64,000 nucleotides of DNA from Brienomyrus brachyistius (Eukaryota; Chordata; Actinopteri; Osteoglossiformes; Mormyridae). The notes beneath the pieces are model-generated. The model worked only from the letters and a program-made list of their open reading frames with translations, was not told the DNA's origin and ran no database searches. The stretch lies in assembly GCF_023856365.1 (NCBI RefSeq), contig NC_064538.1, positions 6,704,435-6,768,434 of the forward strand, given 5' to 3'. How positions within the stretch are numbered: position 1 is the first letter of the stretch; every line of letters begins with the position of its first letter. The position numbers and the translations under genes are program-made. Shown piece by piece: positions 1-12,700 of this stretch.

Positions 1-11
1 TAAATACTCAC

Positions 12-3000
12 TGGGGTCCCCGGTGGGCCTTGGGGTCCGGGAATAGGCACCTCTGTCCCTTTCACATACACCACCTAGGAGAGAATATGGAAGACGGAGG
101 GATGTCCGCAGAAAAAAAGTCGAACGTTACACTGCAACCGCAGGACACACATAGACACACGCATGTTTGTATTCATGTCTTTTTTTGAGACTCTCCATTC
201 ATTGCTATGGGATAAATCCTGATCCCAATGACAATCCTAACCCCTACCCAGCCCGAACATTAAGCATAATTAATCAAGCAAAATACAAGACTTGGCATTT
301 TTAGTTTTTTCATTGCAGTCACAGATTTTTATAAAATTCAGTTTCCCCTTGGGGGGGACGAAAAATGGTCCCCACAATGTCAAAATACAAGGCTTTTATA
401 ACTTTGTGGGGACATTTGGTCCCCACGGTGTAATACATACATCAGTTACACACAGAGTGGGAAACAGACATGCAGGCTCACCTGACCCGGAGGGCCAGGA
501 TTTCCGGGGGGCCCTAGAACTCCAGGAACACCAGGAGAACCCACTGCCCCACCTTCCCCACGATCTCCCTTCTGTCCATCCCGCCCCTGGAGCAGACAAG
601 CACCAATCAGACCATGGATTAAGATTCCATGTTTGGTCGCTCAGATATGGCGGTTCTAACATGCTATAATATAACACTGTATGTATGCAACATATGGCCG
701 TCCATCTTCCCACCACTTACACAACAACGTGTTGTTGGTTCATGCATATATAATTCTACAAATTAAATGAAGAATTTTCCAGAATGTGCTAATGAGGATG
801 CCCTTTAAACTTAAACAGCAGCTTAATGTAGTGGAGGGGGGAAAGCATCTGAAAGACACTCACATCTCTCCCCGGCGGACCACCATCTCCCCTTTCTCCC
901 TGCAGCAAGACACGCGGTTAATTTTTATCACTTTGGGATGACATGGCTCTAATACATGGGGCTGGGTGGAGACGTAGTTTTCGCAGCCATCTGACCTTCT
1001 TGCCGTCCTCCCCTGGTGTGCCGTCCTCACCCTGCGGAGAAACAGGGACACGAGGCGTGTCATGCAGGACCAGAGCTCTGGAATACCGCCGTCGCGGAGT
1101 GTAACATGGAACTATGGGGTTTCTTTTTGAATGCTAAAGGTCTGTAGTCTAGTCAGCAGACCTACCATCCTCCCTGGCGTGCCCGGCTTTCCATCGTCTC
1201 CGGGTTTTCCCTGCAGAAAAGACGAGTCAGGGGGAAACTGAACTCACTAGAAGCGAAATGAAGCACATTAGAGGCGTAGGACGTGTAGCGCATGCAGTAG
1301 CCGAGGGGCCATTGAGTGCAGGTGTATGTGCATGAGTGTGAGTCTCACGGAGGTGCCGGGGGTCCCCGAGGGGCCAGCTGGTCCTGGGGGGCCTTGCTCT
1401 CCTCTCAAGCCTGGCAGTCCCTGGAAAGCGGAGAGGAAAGTTAGAAAGGAATGCTCAGACGAGTTATACAGGTCACATCTGCAAATGCTGCATGGGCTAC
1501 AATATGAAATCATGCAGAAAGGAAACTTCTTATGCCCTATTATTGAATGTGATATGAGTAATACAGGTAAAGAAGTATAGATGATTCAGAGCTGATTTTA
1601 AAGTACACTTACATCTCTCCCTGGATCCCCTTGCTTTCCTGGATCCCCCTGAAGCATAAAGCCATTAGAATAACTATGGTATTAGGTCAAAAACACAATT
1701 TGGCATAAACCACGTACATGCTGCCGCCTGGGTCTAGAACCTAGAACCGTTCTTCAGCAAAAGCTCTATTCTAATCCCCTCTGTTCTCCTGCAACTCTTG
1801 GTACTCCTGCAGACTCATCCGGGTTTAACCATGAAGCATGGCTTCACCAGCTCAAGGACTCGACAAGGCTGTTTGATCCCATGCGGACAGAAGAGCAGGT
1901 GGCACTGACCCGTTGGCCTGGAGGCCCAGATGGGCCCGGCTTTCCGTCCAGTCCATTGCGTCCATCCAGCCCGGAGGCACCTCGCTCACCCTTCACAGGT
2001 AGACAGTAACAGAAGGAGGCGATCAGCTATTATAACAGCAGGGCTGCCAGCTCATAAAAAGTACATGTGTTCCTTCTCTTCTTAGGTTTCTACACATTAG
2101 CCTTTTTATAATGAAAGATGCTTTATTTACCCTCGTGGGGAAATTCTCTTTACACCTCTCGCAACCTGCTTTCGGTAGGTGCGAGCAAGCTGGCTGCAAA
2201 AGGCAGCCACCTAGAGAGCTGGGGGTTAAGGGCCTTACTCAAGGACCCATAGATGTATTGAGGCCAGACTTAAACAAGTGACCTTCTGATAACAGGCACA
2301 GAAGCTTAGCCCACTGAGTCACACGCTGCCCTCAGGTCATGTTATAACCAGAACACTTAAGAGCTGCAGACAGTAGGTTCAGTTACAAGCAGATTCTGGC
2401 TCTAATAATTATTCTGCCCCCTCCTTGTAAATATCTCCTCCACTGAGGAGGGCTGGGTAAAGTAGCATAGGGTACTATGCAGTCTAGATGACACCACAGC
2501 CAGATCAAAAATCAGGATTGTATTATGATCCATTAGCTAGCTTTTGAAATTTGTGTTGGGTTCTAAGCTTCACTAAGAGACAATCCCCTTGACTCTATGC
2601 CATGTGATATAATGCATTCGGTCAAACTCCAGGAGGTGATGTACAGGATCCCCCTGCCACCACGCTGAATGGCCTCCTACTGCATGTAATCCCACTGGGA
2701 ATCAGGATTGGGAAGCAGGACCCCCTGGAATGGTGGACAGCGAAACCGGCCCCTTCACAGCTCAGGAGCCCTCAGGAGTAGATACCTGTTCTTAGCATCT
2801 GCTACGTTAATGATTATGGTCATAGGTTGTGTCTTCCATGTTTAGGAGTTTCTCTATTTATCTACAAATTAATATTTCATGACGTTAAACGGCAGAGCAA
2901 GTTACCATGGCGATTTAACTGGTGCTTTACAGTCTCCGCAGTCAACAACATCCAGTTAGTCTTAATGGACTAATTACCTTGTTTGGACTTGCTTAATTGC

Positions 3001-3797
3001 TTGGTTTGCTTCACTGGTTGAGTCATTCTGCTGATATTATTCAGTATTTTTTATTTTTAATGTTTTAAGTTTTCCACTTTTTAACAGTCATTTCAAAGGC
3101 ATTGGGTCAAACAGTATTTCTTATTTTAGAAAGTCCTGTCCCATGTTGTTAATCTCTACTGCCACATTATAATGCGCCGCTCTGCAGTTTCCGAAGTTAG
3201 TGTCCATCAGTGAGCTGAGGAGCACGAGCCACATCTGACCTTCTCCCCTGGGGATCCTCTTTCTCCCGAATCGCCCTGAACAGAACGAGACAGAACAGGA
3301 AACACATCAGCTACATACATACAAAGAGAGCCAGGGTGACAGCCAGATAGGATTAAGACTGTTCACTCACTCTGGGTCCTGGGGGGCCCCTCGGTCCCTC
3401 AGCACCCTAAAGACACGGAGAAGAGAATGACAGCACATCCCCAGCATCACTAGCCAGGTGCCTCCAGAGCAGCTGATCTCACAGAAGCATCTTAATTACT
3501 GTGGTCTCCAGCACCAGTATTATCCAGGGTTCGAATACATTTTTCAATATAAAATATTCATCCATTTATCCATGCATCCATGTTTAAATCACTTTGTTCG
3601 CCGTTTCGTAATGGTACGGCCCTAGTAACAAGCAAAGGTGCACATCAGTGTATACGACTCACTAATTACACTTAATGAAGCATAACTCAATGAGGACACA
3701 CATATACTGAGGGCCTTCCCAGAGAAACAAGCTGACTCACCGGCAGCCCACTGGGCCCCGGAGGTCCCGTCTCCCCCCTCTGGCCTTTGCTTGCACC
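12..3797 (-). CDS. col7a1: col7a1 exons 59-69: triple helix up to the window edge
   Basis: Exons are 3741-3797, 3371-3406, 3240-3275, 1910-1990, 1613-1648, 1349-1420, 1166-1210, 996-1031, 864-899, 482-586 and 12-74, all in phase 0. The run [66 protein letters not shown] matches human order closely, including GLDGRSGLDGKPG and [10 protein letters not shown]. The exon at 12-74 starts with the non-collagenous [13 protein letters not shown] and then returns to Gly-X-Y. In human the long hinge follows shortly after this point, so it should lie just beyond position 1. The 1991-3239 intron contains an interspersed repeat fragment at about 2110-2335. Confidence 0.93.
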
Positions 3798-6700
3798 CTG
3801 CCGGGACAAAGAATGACATCATCTTTCATCAGAGACAAAAGCACCATTAGCTTGTTTCATCCTGAATGCTTTGTAATCGGGCAGCCCCTCCCCCGTCTCT
3901 CCGAGGGGACCTCGCCCTATATGTCACATCCTTACTTAGCAAAATAACACACGGAAAGAATATACTGACTGGAGTTTATGTAATTCTGCACGAGTTTCAA
4001 AGCTCGTTAAGGCAGGTGCCATGCGTCCTCCTGCACCTCCGCACATTGACAGGCCTTAGCCTTGACCAGGCTAATAATGCTTCAGAGATCCCAAGGCAGG
4101 TGTTTTGAAGACCTGCAGTGTTGGATGTTTTGATAAGGCTGTCGGACTGGGTTATGAGAACTCTACCAGATGATGTGTGAGACCCGGCAGGGGAAGTGAG
4201 GTTAGTGTACAGAGAGATGTGCGTGCCTGCGGATGTCCACCAGCGGTGTCTGAAAATGTAGCTGTCAGAGATGTGATACAGGCCAATGTAAAGGGACAGA
4301 ACATGCAGACTGCACTGTAAAATACAGATCACACTGTATAATGGATCAAAGATGCAGACTGACTGTAGGACTGAGATACAGACCACATGGTATAAATGGA
4401 TCAAAGATGCAGACTGCACTGTAGGACACAGATACCAACCACATGGTATAAATGGATCAGGGGTACAGATCACACTGTATAATGGATCAAAGATGTAGAC
4501 TGCACTGAAGGACAGATATAGACCACATGATATAAATGGATCAAGGATACAGACCACGGCATACAAATGAACCAGAAATGGTAGCATTTAGTCCTTACCT
4601 CTTGCGTTTTTGAAGGCACCAAATCCTCTACCTGAGCCAATAAAGGAGGGGAAACAGATCAGTGAGAAACAGGCTTGACACAGGGGAGGGAAATGAGCTC
4701 ATACACTGTAGGGCTAAGCAAGGAGGCAAGAGAGAATCGCCAGCTTCACAGAGATGGGGATAAAACAGGACAGCAGTACCTAGAAACAGACAGATTTTGG
4801 ATATAAAGCAACATATTGCGGAAGCTTCCCAGTACAGTTTTACTTGCTTAATCGAAGCCTCTACTTCCCTCTTGCCATAGATTTCTCTTACATATGCTAC
4901 ATTGCTCATGGTTTCAGGGTTGGGCTTTTCAAAAACGTAGCACCTGTTTACATGGATTGTAATTATTCTCTTTAAGTCATTATTAGAGTGAAATAGAAGC
5001 TCACCACTTTCCCTGGGGGTCCAGGGGCACCTGGAGGTCCCTGAAGAGAAAGGCATCCTTTTAGCATTTTATCTAGTGCTGCCAATGCCCATGACCAGGC
5101 AGTGATGGGCTGATTGACGACATTACATCATCACTTTATAAATTCTGTGGAAAACTACAGATCAATCTGCGGGCCGCATTTTGTAATGAAGTTAAGAAAC
5201 ATACAGTACATCCAGAAGCTTCTCGTTCTGTTAAATTACAAAGTTCCAGAAGGGATACGGAGGGGAAAAAAGTGTAGTTGGGGAGAAATATTGTCTCCAT
5301 TTAAAGTACAAAAGGTAATTAATGTACTATTAAGTATAAAGCTAAATGACACAGACATGTCCAGTAAAATGTGCATTAAGTATTAAACTGTGTGGAACAA
5401 TGTACACCATGTAAGTTTAATATTATGTATTTTTATATGTATTTATTAATAACTGCACTGTGTTCATTCACTGCTAGTGACTGTAAACAAGACAGCTTCA
5501 CACATGCAACTTGAACACAGACATAAACACTGAAATATTAATTAAATTTATATTAAATTAGTATTCCTCGCTTTTGTTATATTGTAGTCAGAAAACTATT
5601 GTAGTGAATATAAAGCTAACTTTACCCTGGTGTTTGAACTGAACCCACTTTCCATATTGATCTGCATGTCCTTTATACTCATTTTTTCCGCTGTAATATC
5701 TTTTAACAAAGCCACCAATACTCAGTTTTCTAGATTTGCTTATGAGCAAATTTTAATTGATATTTCAATGTTTCCGTGTGCACTTCATGGTGGCCAAGAT
5801 TGACACATTGATACGGATATCTTGATCGTTAACAAATATCGACCAATGTTGATATGTTAACCGATATTGGTAGGCATATGGATTGCATGCACGTATTTCA
5901 ACTGCATATAGGTAAAGAATATGGACTGTGTGCAGGTATTTTGGATGTGTGTAGGTGGATTGTATACTGTATAGGTATGTGAACTGTGTGCAGGTATTTG
6001 GATTGTATGCAGGGTGTTTGGATTCTATGTACTGTAGGTACATGAACTGTGTGAAGGTATTTGGACTGTATGCAGGTATTTACTATTCACTTTTCACAGC
6101 ATGGCCAAAAGGGATAGGGGCTGCATACTTCATGGTTGGGGAGGCTGTGGAGCATGAGCTACAGTACATGTGGTGTGTGCGGAAGGTAGTTCTGGGCCCT
6201 CTCACCTGACTGCCCCTGTCTCCCTTTGGGCCTGCAGGTCCGGGGCTGCCCTGTGGATGCACAGAAGCACACACATGAAGACAGACAAGGGGAGATGAGT
6301 ACGAGGATATATACAAAATACAAACAGCAAGACAGATGAAAGAAAACTGTATACATAGACGAACAAAGTGACACAGTGCTTTTGACTGGATGTGTATGTT
6401 TAAGTATTGCTTAATTTTTCTCCCACGGTCAGAAGCACGTGCTTAGTTGTGGATGTTTGTAACTTCTGAACATTTTAATACATATCTGAGCTATCAAACT
6501 AGTGACCACTATTTCTGCAACAATGCATCTGTGATTGTTAATATGAAAACAATGCTGATAACAATAATAAATGTTTTATTGTAATTCACACATGCAGTGT
6601 ATATAACAATGAAATCTGCGAATGTCATCTCACATTACGGCCATGTTCCCCGGGGTCTCCTAGGTCGCCCTTTTCACCCGCACGTCCTGGCTGGCCTGCC

Positions 6701-9700
6701 AGACCCTGCAAGAAGAACAACCAAATCACAATCCAATACACTGAATCCAGAGTTAGTAATGGCCTGAGCTGGGGATGCACATTTTGTGACACCCATATGC
6801 TATATGGAATGTGCTTCAGCTTCAGCAACCTGAGTCCTGAGTCTCCCATATAAGCCTTGCCCTCTGTCAAACTGACTCTATGAGTACCTGTACTGAGTGT
6901 CGAATGTGGGTCCCTCTGTCAGGCTTCAGAGTAAGTACCTGTGCTGAGTGTCGAATGTGGGTCCCTCTGTCAGGCTTCAGAGTAAGTACCTGTACTGAGT
7001 GTCGAATGTGGGTCCCTCTGTCAGGCTTCAGAGTAAGTACCTGTACTGAGTGTCGAATGTGGGTCCCTCTGTCAGGCTTCAGAGTGAGTACCTGTGCTGA
7101 GTGCCGAGTGAGGGTCCCTCTGTCAGGTTTCAGAGTGAGTACCTGTGCTGAGTGTCGAATGTGGGTCCCTCTGTCAGGTTTCAGAGTGAGTACCTGTGCT
7201 GAGTGTCGAATGTGAGTCCCTCTGTCAGGCTTCAGAGTGAGTACCTGTGCTGAGTGCCGAGTGAGGGTCCCTCTGTCAGGTTTCAGAGTGAGTACCTGTG
7301 CTGAGTGTCGAATGTGGGTCCCTCTGTCAGGTTTCAGAGTGAGTACCTGTACTGAGTGTCGAATGTGGGTCCCTCTGTCAGGCTTCAGAGTGAGTACCTG
7401 TGCTGAGTGCCGAGTGAGGGTCCCTCTGTCAGGTTTCAGAGTGAGTACCTGTGCTGAGTGTCGAATGTGGGTCCCTCTGTCAGGTTTCAGAGTGAGTATC
7501 TGTGCTGAGTGTCGAATGTGGGTCCCTCTGTCAGGCTTCAGAGTGAGTACCTGTGCTGAGTGTCGAATGTGGGTCCCTCTGTCAGGTTTCAGAGTGAGTA
7601 CCTGTGCTGAGTGTCGAATGTGGGTCCCTCTGTCAGGCTTCAGAGTGAGTACCTGTACTGAGTGTTGAATGTGGGTCCCTCTGTCAGGCTTCAGAGTGAG
7701 TACCTGTGCTGAGTGTCGAATGTGGGTCCCTCTGTCAGGTTTCAGAGTGAGTACCTGTACTGAGTGTTGAATGTGGGTCCCTCTGTCAGGCTTCAAAGTG
7801 AGTACCTGTGCTGAGTGTCAAATGTGGGTCCCTCTGTCAGGTTTCAGAGTGAGTACCTGTGCTGAGTGTCGAATGTGGGTCCCTCTGTCAGGTTTCAGAG
7901 TGAGTACCTGTGCTGAGTGTCGAATGTGGGTCCCTCTGTCCACCCAAACTCACCCTTAGTCCTCTCTCGCCTTGTTTTCCATGTAGCCCAGGTTCTCCCT
8001 GCAATCCAAATGTGTGTTAATGCTTGACACGTCTGCACAGCCCGCAAATTCATTACAGGTATGTGTCTATGACAACAACAGCTCATTCTGCCAGACACTG
8101 GTGACAGTCTGTAATTATATCATCTGCTTCTAAAGGCACTGAACTCATCCTGGCAAGGAGGAGAGAGAACACTTACCGGCGAGCCTTCATCACCCTTCTC
8201 TCCTCTTTCTCCCTGCAGCAGGAAATACGTGGATTATTCTAGAGGGTAATTGGAACACTGGACAATGTTATCTCCAGTGACACGGGGCAGCAGTGAGAGA
8301 GTCTGGGGATGAAGGGAAGTCAGGACCGGGGAAGCTCCAGCTGCAGTGACAGCAGTGTCCGGGACTGCAAAGCCCGCAGTGTGCGGTCAGGGCTGACTGG
8401 CGACAGATCGTTACTATGGCGACAGCGAGGTCAAGCTCCAGCGGGCAAAACGGACCTCCTTTCCCTTCGGTCCAACCGGTCCGGCAGATCCTGGCCTCCC
8501 TGGCTCTCCGCTCTCCCCTTGGTCGCCCCGGTCACCCTGCAGGCCCCAAATACGGCACAAATACGGTTGATCGGCACCACTGACATTCACGCAAACACAA
8601 CAAACAGGCATGATGCACCAACCCCCCGAAGAGAGGAGGGTGCAAGGATGACACTAAACTGCAGATGTTTATGCATCCCTGCCAGCTGCCATGGGGCACC
8701 ACAATGCCCCAAGGTCGGCATCAAAAATCATATCTGGAAAAAACATTCAATTTAATATCATTTATATCGGATTGAAAAGATAATCAGTGGTGTCACCCAT
8801 CCCAAGTCTGGCTGAAGGGTCGTTTTTATATGGGCTCTGTGTTTTGATGAGAGGGTGTGACTTACACCTGGTTTAAACCGAATATCTGCACTTAAAGCTA
8901 CAGTACTTGGAGTTAGTTACCATGGCAGAATACCCCATTTAAAACTGAGCGAAGATTTGTAGTATGTAAAACTCAGAAGTAAATCTCAAGAAACCTCTCT
9001 AAGTCCATAAAGTTAATTCATAGTACGCCCCGCTGATCTCTTATGCAGCAAATAAAACTCATGGCAAAAAAGATTTTCCTTGGTCTTTACTATATATATA
9101 TGCACAATCCTAGACTGAGCCATAACAGTAATTTCACCTGAAGCGTGGCAGGTTACAGTACTGGACGCATAGCTTCTCAGCAATTTCTCCAGTCACAGAG
9201 TTCCTTTTACCATCCAAAATGTTTACAGACACATTATCCAAATGACATCTAAGTTAAGTCCAACTGATTATATACTGTAAAGTTACCGTTTTGAATAAAC
9301 ACACATAGACTCTCAAAAAAACCACATAAGTGAAGGTGTCAGTAAGTCAAATGAGAAAATCATGTTACCTTGCTACCTGTCTTTCCAGGTAAACCAGCAT
9401 TCCCCTGGAAAATAAACATGTTTAACACAGTATACAGAGAACCCAGAATAAAATAATATTATTATGTATTATAAATCAGTCCTTCAGCTAATGTCATTTT
9501 GAAAGGACTTAGAAAGACAAAAAGGCAAGACAAAATTAAACACATAACAGTAAAAAGAGATTTATCCAAAATCCAAATTAAAATAATTATAATGAAAAAC
9601 CATTAATATCAATCATAGTGCTGACTCTCAGCCTGTGCAATTAGACTGTGTCAACGATATTTCCCCCCATCATCCTCAGTCTCCCATCAACTGTGCCGAC

Positions 9701-12700
9701 ACCCAGCGGTCGCTAAATTTAATTCTTAAAGACACATTATCCTGCCTTACAACAGAGCAGCTGCATGTAACTCACTCTCTCTCCTTGTTCCCCTTTCTGT
9801 GCTGGAGGACCCGGGGCCCCAAATCCAGGCTGCCCCTGATGGAGGACGTTCATGACAGAGATTAGGAGGAACCAAAAAGTGCATTATACTAACACAAAGA
9901 AAACAGTAATCAGACAAAAATGGCAAGCGGCATATACAATACAGGACAGCTATGTACAATCTACATACAGAATTTATACAGTGCATGGAGAGGCTAAAAC
10001 TATCTGTATCGCCATTAATTTTACTTATTCAGGAAAGTGTTTTATTACTATCCTACATGAATAGTACTATGCTAATAGTATGCTATGTGTATTTTACTAT
10101 CCTATTATCATCTATGTATACATTACTAACCCATTACTACCCTATTACTGTCCTATTACTGTCCTTCATAATCATCACTATCCTACTACTATATATTTGT
10201 ACATTATTGTCTTATTACTATCCTACATATACAACCCCAATTCCAAAGTTGGGAAGTTGTGCAAATTGTACATAAAAACAGAATGCAAAAACATGATTTG
10301 GAAATGTCATAGACCCACATTTCATTCACAACAGACTATAGAAAACATATCAAATGTTTAAACTTAGACATTTTGCTATTTCATGTCAAACACTGGCTCA
10401 TTTTGAATTTTGTGACAGCAACACGTCTCAAAAAAAGTTCGGACAGCGTTTATAAGAGGCTCGGAAAGTTAGTGGCACAAAAAGGTGACAGATGGAGGAA
10501 CGATTTGCAACCAATTAGGTCAACTGGCGACAGGTCAGTAAAATGACTGGGTATAAAAAGAGCATCTTAGAGTTGTAGTGTCTCTCTGAAGTAAAGATGG
10601 CCATGGTGCTATGGTGACAAATAATGGAGCAATTTCAGAAAAAAACGTTCCTCGGTGTATAATTGTAAAGATGTTGAATATATCATCATCTACAGTACAT
10701 AATATAATCAAAAGATTCTGAGAATCTGAGAGGGACAAGGCTGAAACACCATACTAATAACCAAACCAACCCTTAGGCAGCACTGCATCACAAACAGGCA
10801 TGAACCAGAGGAAATCACTAAATGGGCTCAGGGATATTTCCAGAAAACACTGTCAGTGAACGCAATTTGCAGTGCCATCCGTAGATGCCAGTTAAAACTC
10901 TCTCATTCAAAGAAGAAGCCATATTTGAACATGATCCAGACGCACCAACGCTTTCTCTGGGACAAAGTTAATTTAAAATGGACTGGAGCTAAGTGTAAAA
11001 TTGTTCTGTGGTCAGACGAATCTGAATTTGAAATTCTTTTTGGAAACCAGGGACACCGTGTCATCCGGACTAAAGGAGAAGGACCACCCAGTGTGTTAAC
11101 AGTGCGCAGTTCAAAAGCCAGCACCTCTGTTGGTATGGGGGTGCATTAGTATATATAGCACGGGCAGCTTGCATATCTGGAAAGGTACCATCAATGCTGA
11201 AAGATATATCCAGGTTCTAGTGCGAGATATGCTCCCATCCAGGCGACATGTCTTTCAGGGAAGACCTTGCATTTTCCAACATGATAATGCCAAACCACAC
11301 ACTGCATTAATTACAACATCATGGCTTTGTAGAAGGGTCTGAGTACTGAACTGGCCTGCCAGCAATCCAGATCTTTCACCCACTGAGAAGATATGGCACA
11401 TCATAAAACGTAAAATACGAGACAGAAGATCTAGGACAGTTCAGCAACTAGAATCCTGTATCAGACAAGAATGGGACAACATTCCTCTTCCAAAACTCGA
11501 GCAACTGATCTCCTTGGTTCCCAAATTACAGTCTGTTGTTAAAAGAGAGGAGATGCCACACAGTGGTAAACATGGCTTTGTCCCAACTGGCGTGTTGCTG
11601 CAACGACATTGAAAATTACCTTATTTTTTCCTTAAAATGATGCATTTTCTCAGTTTAAACATTTGATATATTTTCTATGTTCTGTTAGGAATAAAAACAA
11701 TAAAAGTGTTTTTATTTACAATTTGCACAACGTCCCAATAATTTTGGAATTGGGGTTGTACTTTACCATCCAACTATCCTATGCTTTCATTACCATCCTA
11801 CTACTGTCCTACATGTACACTACTATACTATACAGACATTACTGTCCTATTACTACAGTACCTGGGCGAGTTCACGGCATTGTACCACATATTGACGATG
11901 TTCCCTTACAGCCCTGGATACCAACTCACTTTTTCCCCTTTGTCCCCGCTGTCACCCTTTGACGCTTTGGGTCCCTCTGGGCCTGGTAACCCCCGGTCAC
12001 CCTGAGATGGGAGAAGGGAAGGTCAGATGTTTAGATGGCTTAAGAACTATCCTGTACCTCCAAATGCAGCTCCACGCTGCCCCATAACAATTGGGCATTT
12101 CAAACAGGATCTGTGTTGATGCACATAGACTTGTCTCTTCCTTATGCTGGATACTAGGTAGTAATACAGCCTGTAAAGGAAGCTGCCACACAAAGACTCC
12201 ATAATCTTCTTGTTCACTCCTCCTCCCATGTGCTGCTGAATCACATCTGACAAATCCTCTGAGGGCTCAAGCCCCCAGCTCCTCAGCGCCAGGGACATTA
12301 ACCCGGGCCTCACTGCCGTACATCCTGCTGGCTGACAGGCCACGGCCGGGCTAGCAGATCACGTACCCGATCACCTTTGCTGCCTGGAGATCCTGGAAGC
12401 TGGGAGGACAGAAACATTTGCTCAGCTTATTGGCCGATGCCTCCAGCAGCACTGAAGCGTGTAAATGTTCATCGATTAACTTGGCAAGCGCTGTCAGGAT
12501 GAGATACTCACGCCTTTTCCGGGCTCCCCCTGTGCGCCCTCACTTCCCTGGCAGAAAAACAGAATGAGAGGCACAAGAATACGGGTCAAACAAAGCAGAT
12601 TAACAGGCTTTACCGCTATTCATTTGCCCAGCTGTCCAGCGCATTCAGGAAAACTTAACTAACACCGTTGTGCATGAATCTCCATTCAGTTGGATGCTTA

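Noticed and set aside
3997..4587. 196-codon minus-strand ORF
   Set aside because: Generated by the degenerate tandem repeat at about 4290-4580; it overlaps no expected collagen coding and has no domain.
6867..7959. Several long ORFs on both strands encoding 17-residue repeats
   Set aside because: They are translations of the 51-bp minisatellite, whose unit length is divisible by three; it lies wholly in a col7a1 intron.
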